A DNA stretch of 6,245 nucleotides from Acidobacteriaceae bacterium (GTDB lineage Bacteria > Acidobacteriota > Terriglobia > Terriglobales > Acidobacteriaceae): positions 6,432 to 12,676 of the forward strand of contig PMGP01000342.1 in NCBI GenBank assembly GCA_003156235.1, given 5' to 3'. Each line of letters opens with the position of its first letter. The first letter of the stretch is position 1. Below the pieces are notes generated by a model. That model made no database searches and was not told where the DNA came from. It saw only the letters and a program-made list of their open reading frames with translations. A program made the position numbers and the translations under genes. Positions 1 through 6,245 of the stretch are shown in pieces.

Positions 1-3000
1 TGCGCCGCTTCTTCCTGCGCCACCTTCCCTTGTCGGTGGCCGGTCTGGTGATTCTTCTGTCGGTAACTACGATAGGACTGTATTTTGCGGCAAGCTCGGC
101 GGCTTTTGAGAACTTTATCCTCCGCCAGATGGTGCACATACTGGAGACGGCCACCGGCGGGCGCGTCGAAATCGCCACCTTCCACTGGCATTTGCTCAGT
201 CAGGAGGCCGAGGCCGGCGGGTTTGTCATCCACGGCCTCGAAGCTCCCGGCGAGGCGCCCTACGCCCAGGCCGAGAGCGTGCGTGTGCGCTTCAGTGTGC
301 TGGGTTTCCTGAGCCCGCGCATTCTCTTGCGCGACCTGGAAATAGTGAAGCCACAACTTCACATCATTGTGTACCCCGACGGCTCGACCAACCAGCCGCA
401 ACCCCGCAAGCCCAGAAAACCGGGTGAGCCTGCGCTCGACATGTTCTTCGATATGAAGGCCAGTCATGTATCGGTCGAGCAGGGCGATCTGAACTACGAT
501 AATCGCGCCGCGGACTTCGACTTCCAGAACCGGCACATTCCGCTCGACTTCAACGCCAGCGATCTCTCCCTGCGCATGGTTTATATGCCTGCGGGCTCCG
601 GCACGCCACAGAAAGGCGCCCCGTCCTTGCGTCATTTTTTAACCGCAAGGGGAGGCCAGGAGTCTTATCTCATCGAAGCCGGCGTCCGCGATCTGGATCT
701 CACACGCGGCGCTTCGTCCCGGCCGGGCAAAGCATCGCCTCCGGTTCATGGCTATCTCCAGGGCTCTCTGGAGCTGACGCGCAACGCCATAACTCTGCGC
801 TCCCTGCGCATCACCGCCAGCGGCCGCGGCGACAAGGACCGGACTCTGGAAATCTCCGGCACCCTGGATGATTTTGCCCATCCCCGCTGGCAGGCCAAAG
901 CAGTGGGCGAGTTGGACCTGCGCCTGGTTGACACCATCACCGGCTATCCAAATGCGCCGGAAGGCATTGCCCATCTGAACCTCACCGGGTCCGGAGAAGC
1001 AGGCAGCTTCCGCGCCGATGGGGGAGTTCACGTCGAAAACGGCACTTACATCGGAACCGGCGTCGTCGCCACCGGCTTTGGTCTCGATGCGCATGTTCAT
1101 GCCGATTCCAAACAGTTGCTGATTACATCGATTCTTCTTCGCCTGCGCCAGGGCGGCCAGATTGATGGCGATCTCTCGCTGACTCCCTGGCTTACTCCGC
1201 CACCGAGCACGGCCAAGGCCCGCGCCATCGCCCATCCGCTCCCATCCGCGGATGAGATCACCATCCCCGTCAACGGCAAGGTAACAGCTCAATTCAAAAA
1301 CGTTGCCTTGGACACGCTGCTGGAAATGCTCTGCGATCCGCCCTTTCAGCATCTCGGCTTCGACACGCGCGTCAACGGCCCTGCCAATGCGCTGTGGTTC
1401 AACGGCGACAATCGTACCCTCTCCGTGGGCGCCCTGTTTAGCCTCTCTCCTCCCGCACAGGCTGCTCAGGGGAAGGTGCTTGCCGGCGGCCTGATTGACG
1501 CCACCTATACCCAGCGCGACGGCGCGGTTGATTTGCGCAAGCTGATTCTGCATCTGCCTTCCAGCCAACTGGAGGCTCATGGCCATCTGGGCGCGTACCC
1601 CATGACCAGCCCTACAGCAATCGCCGTTGACTTCCATTCTCAAGACCTTGGAGAGTTCGATACCGTCCTGCGCGACATGGGGCTGGCACGCAACGGCAAG
1701 ACAGGAACCGCGGCGTTGCCGGTGGCTCTCACCGGGCGGGTCGATTTTCTCCATGGCACATGGACAGGCTCGCTCGTCGATCCGCACCTCGCCGGCAACT
1801 TGAAGGCCACGCAATTGGCCGTCGAGTTTCCGGCGTTGTCCACGACCAAGCCCAACCAGCCACAATACGTCCGTCTGGATTCAGTCGAGGCCGTCGGCAC
1901 CTACTCCGCAGCCCGGATTGACATTGCCCACGCGCTGCTGCGCCGAGGAAATGCCGAGATCGCCCTCAGTGGCTCTCTGACCGCCAGCCAGGCCGCGGGG
2001 ACCGGGCCACGCCATTCCGCGCCCACTCCATCCTTCGACATCAATTCAGTGCTTCATCTTCGTTTGAGTGCCGGCGAGGTCAGCCTGGACGACCTGCGGC
2101 CATTTATCGGAGAGAATCTGCCAGTGGCGGGCTCACTGGCCGCGCAGCTTCAAGCCGACGGGCCCATCCGCACACTGGCCGGCTCCGGATGGGTTGAGCT
2201 GGACAAGGGAAGCGTCCTCGGCGAGCCCATTACGCGGATTCGGGCGCAAGGCAACATTACCAACCAGACCATCAAATTGACCTCGATAACAGTGAGCGAA
2301 GACGCGGGAAAAATTGCGGCAACGGGCAGCTACGACCTCTCCTCCAGACGCTTTCAACTGGACGCCAAAGGCGCGGGGATCGATGTGGCCCGCATTGAAA
2401 CTCTGCGCCGTAACGGCCTGGTGATGACCGGCAAGCTGGGATTTACCGTGCAGGGCGCGGGAACATTCGACGACCCGCGCCTTGAAGCCCACGCCAATCT
2501 GGAAGGTCTGACTCTGAGCGGAGAATCGTTGGGTAGCGTGGCACTGACGGCGCGAACCGCCAACCGCGTCGTCACATACGACCTGACATCCCGGCTGGAG
2601 GCGGCCGAACTTACCGCGCACGGCCAAACGGCGCTCAGCGGCGACTATGCCACCCAGGTCAAACTCGATTTTTCGCAATTCAACATAGCACCTCTCCTTC
2701 GATCGGCTCACATTAAAGGACTGAACGGCGAGTCGGCGCTGGCCGGCACGGTCACTCTCGAAGGCCCTCTGGCGAGGCTCTCGGATATGCGTGGCGAGGC
2801 TCGTCTGGGGCAGGTGGCGGTCACGGTCTCCGGCGTTCATCTTCAGAGCGAAGGCGGCGCCCATCTCACCCTTGACCATGCCATCCTCCATCTCGACCCT
2901 TTGCATGTAACCGGCGAACAGACCGATCTGCGTGCTCGGGGCAGCCTGTCGCTCAAGGACAAGCACGAACTGGACTTTGCCGCCAGCGGGACGATCAATT

Positions 3001-4244
3001 TGAAGTTGGCCGAGACCATCGACTCCGACCTGACCGCCAGCGGCAACACCAGCTTCCAGGTGGAGGCGCACGGTCCACTGCTGAATCCCAGCCTGAAGGG
3101 CCGCATCGACTTCCAGGATGCCGCGCTTTCCCTGGAAGACCTGCCCAACGGCCTGAGCCAGCTGCATGGAACGCTGGAGTTTAGCCAGAACCGGCTAGAG
3201 GTCAGGTCGCTGACGGCCATGAGCGGCGGCGGCCTGCTCAGCGTTTCCGGCTACCTGACCTACCAGCACGGCATCTATGCTGACTTTACGGCTACCGGAA
3301 ATGGAATTCGCATCCGCTACCCGCAAGGGGTCAGCTCGCTGGCCGACGCCACGCTTCACCTGCAAGGTCCGCAAAACAATCTGTTGCTCTCCGGCGACGT
3401 GCTGATCACCCGCTTCACGGTAGGCTCCAATCTGGACATCGCGGCGCTGGCAGCGCAGGCCAGCGCCGTTGAGACCATCGCGCCCCCCGACGCGCCGTCC
3501 AACCACGTCCGCCTCGACTTGCACTTCACCTCATCGCCGCAGTTGAACTTCCAGAACGCCTATGCCAAGCTGGCCGGCAACGTCGATCTGCGCCTCAGGG
3601 GCACCCTGGCTACGCCCTCGCTGCTGGGCCGCATCTCCATCACCGAGGGCAGCGCCATCCTCGCCGGAACCCGCTACGAGTTGCAGCACGGCGACATCTA
3701 CTTCACAAACCCGGTCCGCATTCAACCCACCATCGACCTGAACGCCACCGCCCGCGTCGAGGACTACGACATTACCCTTGGTCTGCGCGGAACGCCGGAA
3801 AATCTGGCGGTCACCTACCACTCCGATCCTCCGCTGCCGGAGGCCGATGTGGTGGCCTTGCTGGCTTTGGGCCGCACCGGGAACCAGCAGCGCCTCTACA
3901 CGCAGCAGCAAGAGGCCGCCGGCGCCAACCCTACCACCGACGCACTGCTGGGCGGCGCGCTCAACGCCACCGTCAGCTCTCGTGTTCAAAGGCTCTTTGG
4001 AACTGGATCGGTGAAGGTGGACCCCAACTACCTGGGCGCTCTGGGCAACTCCACCTCCCGCATCATCGTCGAAGAGAGGCTGGGCTCCAACGTCAACCTC
4101 ACCTACGCCACCAACGTCAACACCACCGCCCAGCAGTTGATCCAGGCGGAAATCGCCATCAACCGCCATGTCTCCCTGCAGTTGGCCCGCGACGAGTCCG
4201 GCGTCTTTTCCGTGGTTATCAAAGCCACCCGCCGTTTCCACTGA
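1..4244 (+). CDS. tamB: TamB-like translocation/assembly module protein (DUF490 family), 5'-truncated by window edge
   Basis: The frame is open from the first complete codon (position 3) to TGA at 4242-4244, giving 1413 visible residues; E. coli TamB has about 1260. The first in-frame start-like codon is TTG at 30, but the preceding residues (RRFFLRHLP) form the basic lead-in to the membrane helix, so the true start is probably a little upstream. Counting from position 3: basic stretch 1-7, single membrane anchor about 8-30, an AsmA-like N-terminal segment (ATGGRVEI at 50-57, SPRILLRDLEI from 104, PDGSTNQP at 125-132), then about 1000 residues of repetitive beta-strand sequence. The C-terminal DUF490 region starts near 1175, with LRGTLATPSLLGRISITEG near 1197 and PEADVVALLALGRTG at 1279-1293. 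TamB proteins are inner-membrane anchored, span the periplasm as a beta-taco, and work with an Omp85 protein (TamA/BamA) or in phospholipid transport. An upstream omp85 gene is plausible but not visible. The stop is a double TGATGA inside a repeat. Confidence 0.93.
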   Translation, partial: RRFFLRHLPLSVAGLVILLSVTTIGLYFAASSAAFENFILRQMVHILETATGGRVEIATFHWHLLSQEAEAGGFVIHGLEAPGEAPYAQAESVRVRFSVLGFLSPRILLRDLEIVKPQLHIIVYPDGSTNQPQPRKPRKPGEPALDMFFDMKASHVSVEQGDLNYDNRAADFDFQNRHIPLDFNASDLSLRMVYMPAGSGTPQKGAPSLRHFLTARGGQESYLIEAGVRDLDLTRGASSRPGKASPPVHGYLQGSLELTRNAITLRSLRITASGRGDKDRTLEISGTLDDFAHPRWQAKAVGELDLRLVDTITGYPNAPEGIAHLNLTGSGEAGSFRADGGVHVENGTYIGTGVVATGFGLDAHVHADSKQLLITSILLRLRQGGQIDGDLSLTPWLTPPPSTAKARAIAHPLPSADEITIPVNGKVTAQFKNVALDTLLEMLCDPPFQHLGFDTRVNGPANALWFNGDNRTLSVGALFSLSPPAQAAQGKVLAGGLIDATYTQRDGAVDLRKLILHLPSSQLEAHGHLGAYPMTSPTAIAVDFHSQDLGEFDTVLRDMGLARNGKTGTAALPVALTGRVDFLHGTWTGSLVDPHLAGNLKATQLAVEFPALSTTKPNQPQYVRLDSVEAVGTYSAARIDIAHALLRRGNAEIALSGSLTASQAAGTGPRHSAPTPSFDINSVLHLRLSAGEVSLDDLRPFIGENLPVAGSLAAQLQADGPIRTLAGSGWVELDKGSVLGEPITRIRAQGNITNQTIKLTSITVSEDAGKIAATGSYDLSSRRFQLDAKGAGIDVARIETLRRNGLVMTGKLGFTVQGAGTFDDPRLEAHANLEGLTLSGESLGSVALTARTANRVVTYDLTSRLEAAELTAHGQTALSGDYATQVKLDFSQFNIAPLLRSAHIKGLNGESALAGTVTLEGPLARLSDMRGEARLGQVAVTVSGVHLQSEGGAHLTLDHAILHLDPLHVTGEQTDLRARGSLSLKDKHELDFAASGTINLKLAETIDSDLTASGNTSFQVEAHGPLLNPSLKGRIDFQDAALSLEDLPNGLSQLHGTLEFSQNRLEVRSLTAMSGGGLLSVSGYLTYQHGIYADFTATGNGIRIRYPQGVSSLADATLHLQGPQNNLLLSGDVLITRFTVGSNLDIAALAAQASAVETIAPPDAPSNHVRLDLHFTSSPQLNFQNAYAKLAGNVDLRLRGTLATPSLLGRISITEGSAILAGTRYELQHGDIYFTNPVRIQPTIDLNATARVEDYDITLGLRGTPENLAVTYHSDPPLPEADVVALLALGRTGNQQRLYTQQQEAAGANPTTDALLGGALNATVSSRVQRLFGTGSVKVDPNYLGALGNSTSRIIVEERLGSNVNLTYATNVNTTAQQLIQAEIAINRHVSLQLARDESGVFSVVIKATRRFH

Positions 4245-4305
4245 TGATTGAGGACTGCATAAATAATGTCCGCTGATGATTGAGGACTGCATAAATATTG
4301 TCCGC
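4242..4305 (+). repeat. Tandem 32-bp direct repeat overlapping the tamB stop codon
   Basis: Two head-to-tail 32-bp units, 4242-4273 and 4274-4305, differ at one base (ATAAATAATG against ATAAATATTG). Each begins TGATGATTGAGGAC and ends TGTCCGC. The first three bases of unit 1 are the tamB stop codon and the next three are a second in-frame TGA. Each unit also contains GGAC...GTCC, which could form a weak 4-bp stem. Both units match the right outer arm in inverted orientation (18/18 and 17/18 over the core), so the element has two left arms and one right arm. Confidence 0.9.
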
Positions 4306-4310
4306 ATAAA

Positions 4311-4369
4311 CGCGCCGTAGGCGCAGAGTTGATTAGCCCCGCGCTTCAGCGTGGGGAAAGCGGATTCCA
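4311..4369 (+). repeat. REP-like hairpin module, copy A
   Basis: The module holds two hairpins in a row. The first is GCGCC-GTA-GGCGC at 4312-4324. The second pairs CCCCGCGCT (4337-4345) with AGCGTGGGG (4348-4356) and includes one G-T wobble. It ends with a GGAAAGCGGATTCCA tail. The first 37 bp (4311-4347) match copy B at 36 of 37 positions. The GC-rich palindrome with a short loop is typical of bacterial REP sequences, but I cannot confirm copy number in the genome from this window. Confidence 0.8.
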
Positions 4370-4379
4370 CAGAATATGT

Positions 4380-4479
4380 CGCGCCGTAGGCGCAGAGTTG
4401 GTTAGCCCCGCGCTTCTCCGGGGTCTCCAAGAAACGATCTTTGTTTCTTGGGGTGGTAGCGAGGGGAAACGGGATTCCA
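4380..4479 (+). repeat. REP-like hairpin module, copy B, with a 41-bp insertion in the second hairpin loop
   Basis: The copy starts with the same 37 bp as copy A (one mismatch), including GCGCCGTAGGCGC at 4381-4393 and the stem arm CCCCGCGCT at 4406-4414. The other arm, AGCGAGGGG, does not follow directly but lies at 4458-4466. The intervening 41 bp (4417-4457) are absent from copy A. After the second arm the tail AAACGGGATTCCA resembles that of copy A. The outer stem can still pair with one central G-A mismatch, so the module would fold as a long hairpin with an inner stem-loop. Confidence 0.78.
4425..4453 (+). other. Strong inner stem-loop inside copy B
   Basis: CCAAGAAAC (4427-4435) pairs perfectly with GTTTCTTGG (4443-4451) across a 7-nt loop (GATCTTT). 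A T-G wobble and a C-G pair extend the stem to 11 bp. No run of T follows on either strand, so it is not a classical intrinsic terminator, although it could impede exonucleases or polymerase from either convergent gene. Confidence 0.75.
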
Positions 4480-4494
4480 TAAGTTCGTTACGGA

Positions 4495-4507
4495 GTCCCG
4501 TAGGGAC
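4495..4507 (+). repeat. Small GTA-loop hairpin (GTCCC-GTA-GGGAC)
   Basis: A perfect 5-bp stem with a GTA loop lies just inside the right outer arm. It has the same shape as the GCGCC-GTA-GGCGC hairpins of copies A and B but a different stem sequence, which suggests a related REP-type unit. Confidence 0.6.
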
Positions 4508-4513
4508 GATGCA

Positions 4514-4531
4514 CGGACATTATTTATGCAG
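4514..4531 (-). repeat. Right outer arm of the inverted repeat
   Basis: CGGACATTATTTATGCAG here is the exact reverse complement of 4255-4272. Homology resumes after a four-base mismatch to about 4542 (CAATAAT against ATGATTG, one mismatch), which supports an arm of about 29 bp rather than a chance 18-mer. Confidence 0.85.
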
Positions 4532-4586
4532 GAACCAATAATTGCCGCGCGCCCCGGTTTCCTGCGCCGGATGCAGGTACACACGC

Positions 4587-5966
4587 CTATGCCGCGGGAG
4601 GGATTTCAGTGAATTCCGGCTCCAGAGAGCGTTCCGCTCCTGCCCATTGAATGGAACCGCCGCGCCGAATGCGTCTCCATGGCAGCACGCCTGAAACTAA
4701 CAGAACGACGACGGCCGGCTCAATCGCCTGGCGATAATCCATGATCGGTTTGGTGAGATAGTAGGTCAGCGGAAAGACGCAGATGAGCACCAGATAGGGC
4801 CAAAGGGCGGTGCGGTTCCAGCGCCAGAAGCGGCGGATGCCGCGCAGCATCAGCAGCGTGATGCAGGTCAGGTAAAAACAATTTTCCAGGGTGAATGGCT
4901 GCGCCCGCATCTCTTCAGAGGAGAAGCTCCAGTACCCCGTCCAGTAATAAACAATGCGCCGCAGAGTTTTCTTAACCAGAAATGCATAGTGCGGATGATG
5001 GTGGAAGTCATCCAGGGACATATCGTGCTTGTTCTTCAGATAGGCCGTTTCCCCCATGGAGAGATATTTCTGCATCTCTTCCACACTGTCTGGCGGATAT
5101 CCCCGGCCACCCGCGGTCGGCGGTGAGGTATTGTCCCATGGAGCATTGCCGAAATCGTCGGCATAAAACTCCAGCCAGATGTTGTCGCGAACCGGGCACA
5201 GGACTCCGAGAGCCCGATAGTTGCGCACGGTCCATGGGGTGAGAACGGCGATGAGAGCAACCGTAACCAGCGCGCCGTTCAACAGCCAACGCCCGCCCGC
5301 TTTGTAGACCTTGTAAAGCGCCAGCAGAAGCAGAAACGGAACTGAGGAAAGCACCGCCGGATTGGAGTGCGCGGTTATGCCGAAGAGCGCGCCCCAGCCC
5401 AGCCAGGCAAAAAGATTCGAGGTGTGATGAATGCGCTGCGCAATGCAGAAGCAGGTGGTGAACAGCAGTCCGGTCAGGGCATACTCCCACACGCGCCCGG
5501 CGGAAAAGTAGATGGCAAAGGGATAAAAGGCCCACACCCAGGCCGCAACCCTCGCGCCGCGCGCGCCCAGGGAATATTTGGCGCTGAAGTAAACCGGGAT
5601 GCAGGTAAGGGCGCTGAACAAGCTGTTGATGGAGAGAATGACAAATCCAGAGGTGAGCGAGTAGATGCCGAAGAGCTTGAAAACCAGAGCGAGCAGTCCC
5701 GGATAGAGCGGCGATTCAATGGCCGTGGGCCCGCTGATGGGGTAGTACGGCGAACTGAATCCATGACCGCTGGCCAGCGCGCGCGCAATCCAGCCCATCT
5801 CCCAACCGAACTGCTCGTAGTATTTATCCGCGTCGGGCAGGTCGCGATAAGTGAAGCAGACCACCACCAGGCGGATCGCAAAAGCGGCAAGAATGATGAC
5901 GGGAAGCAGCCAGCGGGATGAGCCCTGTTGGTCCGCGGGCGCGGGGTGATCGGTAGCTGTTGGCAT
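4587..5966 (-). CDS. Polytopic membrane glycosyltransferase, GT39/PMT (GT-C fold) type
   Basis: This is a complete 459-residue protein, ATG at 5966-5964 to TAG at 4589-4587. The frame stays open to a TTG at 6053, but those 29 extra residues look non-coding and the ATG gives a normal short cytoplasmic tail before the first helix. Membrane helix 1 is at about 19-40. It is followed by an outer loop with D42, D45 and D47, where GT-C enzymes carry their catalytic acidic residue. The segment W59-IARALASGHGFSSPY and E84-SPLYPGLLALVFKLFG fits the PMT_2 pattern. More hydrophobic helices follow to about 242, then TPWTVRNYRALG (243-254) and PVRDNIWLEFYADDFGN (258-274), a signature I associate with GT39-like proteins of Acidobacteria. 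A soluble loop (about 275-330, rich in H and D) and C-terminal helices (about 363-428, with DYRQAIEP at 410-417) complete it. The likely role is sugar transfer from polyprenyl-phosphate-sugar on the periplasmic face. Donor and acceptor are unknown. The gene is convergent with tamB and stands alone here. Confidence 0.82.
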   Translation of the reverse strand: MPTATDHPAPADQQGSSRWLLPVIILAAFAIRLVVVCFTYRDLPDADKYYEQFGWEMGWIARALASGHGFSSPYYPISGPTAIESPLYPGLLALVFKLFGIYSLTSGFVILSINSLFSALTCIPVYFSAKYSLGARGARVAAWVWAFYPFAIYFSAGRVWEYALTGLLFTTCFCIAQRIHHTSNLFAWLGWGALFGITAHSNPAVLSSVPFLLLLALYKVYKAGGRWLLNGALVTVALIAVLTPWTVRNYRALGVLCPVRDNIWLEFYADDFGNAPWDNTSPPTAGGRGYPPDSVEEMQKYLSMGETAYLKNKHDMSLDDFHHHPHYAFLVKKTLRRIVYYWTGYWSFSSEEMRAQPFTLENCFYLTCITLLMLRGIRRFWRWNRTALWPYLVLICVFPLTYYLTKPIMDYRQAIEPAVVVLLVSGVLPWRRIRRGGSIQWAGAERSLEPEFTEIPPAA

Positions 5967-5972
5967 CCACTC

Positions 5973-5978
5973 ATTATA
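5973..5978 (-). promoter_or_regulatory. Consensus -10 box positioned for a leaderless glycosyltransferase mRNA
   Basis: On the minus strand a perfect TATAAT ends 6 bases before the ATG at 5966, so transcription would begin about at the A of the start codon. The ATG has no clear Shine-Dalgarno sequence (upstream is AATGAGTGG). No good -35 hexamer is seen 16-18 bp upstream and there is no extended TG motif. Function is inferred. Confidence 0.4.
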
Positions 5979-6042
5979 ATGATGCCCGGCGCGGCTCCAT
6001 GCCTCTCTGGAAGCCGAACAGGATAGTACAATACTCTTTGTG

Positions 6043-6071
6043 TTGACCCCCAAGATAACCGGGCATGTAAT
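6043..6071 (+). promoter_or_regulatory. Predicted rightward sigma70-type promoter
   Basis: TTGACC (6043-6048) and TGTAAT (6066-6071) each match the -35 and -10 consensus at five of six positions, with the optimal 17-bp spacing. A start near 6078 would drive transcription rightward out of the window. The only reading frame soon after it is 14 codons from TTG 6122 to TAA 6166, behind an AGGAG that is too close (3 nt), so the target is probably beyond the window, a small RNA, or a lost gene. Confidence 0.4.
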
Positions 6072-6103
6072 CCCTCGTTGTGCTCCAAAGCCAGTTTAGG
6101 CGA

Positions 6104-6113
6104 CTGAATTCAG
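6104..6113. other. 10-bp perfect palindrome CTGAATTCAG
   Basis: A perfect two-fold symmetric site lies about 26 bp downstream of the predicted rightward transcription start. Its size and place would suit an operator, but a single 10-bp palindrome can easily be chance. Confidence 0.2.
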
Positions 6114-6182
6114 AGGAGAGATTGCACAAGACTGTGGCGCTGGAGATGCAAGGAACCTCTGATTAAGTCGATGTTTTGAAAG

Positions 6183-6202
6183 GGCACGACTTTAGCCGTG
6201 CC
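6183..6202 (+). repeat. REP-like hairpin near the right edge
   Basis: GGCACGAC (6183-6190) pairs with GCCGTGCC (6195-6202) around a TTTA loop with one A-C mismatch. A second 'GGGC-TTTA' segment at 6221-6240 has the same loop but a degraded stem, and the window ends there. Paired hairpins with a CTTTAG core resemble the REP doublets common in Acidobacteria; that resemblance is from memory and not tested. The remainder of 5967-6245 shows no gene I can support. Confidence 0.55.
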
Positions 6203-6245
6203 GCAAAGGCAGCATAATCAGCCCGGGCTTTAGTGTCTGCGTGAG

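Larger units (their letters stand above)
4242..4542. repeat. Composite inverted-repeat (MITE/BIME-like) element between convergent genes
   Basis: This block fills most of the 342-bp gap between the tamB stop and the glycosyltransferase stop. Its outer arms, 4255-4272 and 4514-4531, are an 18-bp perfect inverted repeat (CTGCATAAATAATGTCCG). With mismatches the match extends to 4244-4272 against 4514-4542, with 24 of 29 positions agreeing. Between the arms are a second copy of the left arm, two copies of a GC-rich hairpin module and a small GTA-loop hairpin. There is no transposase or credible ORF inside. REP sequences mobilised by RAYT (TnpA-REP) transposases and MITEs have this general organisation; assigning the block to either class is inference. 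It could also act as a bidirectional 3'-end barrier for the two convergent transcripts. No flanking target duplication is evident. Confidence 0.7.

Noticed and set aside
639..1865. Long minus-strand ORF (408 codons) opposite tamB
   Set aside because: It lies fully antisense to a strongly supported tamB reading frame, has low-complexity G/A/R/Q-rich composition and no recognisable domain; it is a shadow of GC-rich coding sequence.
2133..3167. Minus-strand ORF (344 codons) opposite tamB
   Set aside because: Same reasons: antisense to tamB, biased composition, no domain or start context.
3531..4430. Minus-strand ORF whose N-terminus repeats KRGANQLCAYGA
   Set aside because: The repeated peptide is just the translation of hairpin modules A and B, and the remainder is antisense to tamB.
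4425..4453. Rho-independent terminator for tamB
   Set aside because: The stem is strong but no T-tract follows on either strand, so I list it as a stem-loop only.
4242..4484. CRISPR-like array
   Set aside because: Only two copies of each repeat, one pair directly adjacent without a spacer, and the unit spacing is irregular.
4329..4541. 70-codon plus-strand ORF in the intergenic repeats
   Set aside because: It is made wholly of repeat sequence with stem-loops and has no ribosome binding site or protein-like composition.
4561..4577. CCTGC...GCAGG hairpin downstream of the glycosyltransferase as a terminator
   Set aside because: A 5-bp stem with a 7-nt loop and no T-run on the minus strand is too weak to call.
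5367..5921. 184-codon plus-strand ORF opposite the glycosyltransferase
   Set aside because: Highly charged, low-complexity antisense translation with no recognisable domain.
5474..6088. Minus-strand ORF overlapping the glycosyltransferase start in another frame
   Set aside because: It overlaps the supported membrane protein frame and lacks a coherent pattern of membrane helices or domains.

Overview
The window reads as a GC-rich bacterial chromosome segment with a Gram-negative type envelope gene. An acidobacterial (Terriglobia-like) source is my best guess. It rests on the style of the TamB N-terminus, the GT39-like protein with its 'TPWTVRNYRALG' signature, and the dense REP-like hairpins around the genes. 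I could not test it by search.

Layout. Positions 1-4244 (+) hold the 3' 1413 codons of a tamB-like gene whose true start lies just left of the window. Positions 4242-4542 hold a compact composite repeat between two convergent genes: a tandem 32-bp duplication, two copies of a GC-rich hairpin module (one with a second hairpin inserted in its loop), a further small hairpin, and outer arms forming an 18-bp perfect (29-bp imperfect) inverted repeat. Positions 4587-5966 (-) hold a complete polytopic membrane protein of the GT-C / glycosyltransferase 39 type. Positions 5967-6245 are non-coding as far as I can see. They hold a TATAAT box set for leaderless expression of the glycosyltransferase, a good-looking rightward sigma70-type promoter, a 10-bp palindrome and a REP-like hairpin at the right edge.

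How it fits together. Both proteins belong to the cell envelope. TamB is an inner-membrane-anchored periplasmic protein involved in outer-membrane protein assembly and/or phospholipid transport. The glycosyltransferase would move a sugar from a polyprenyl-phosphate donor to an acceptor on the outer face of the inner membrane. They are convergent and not an operon, so no direct functional link is implied. I see no defence system, RNA gene, CRISPR array or complete transposon. The most unusual part is the nested repeat element whose left arm carries the tamB stop codon.
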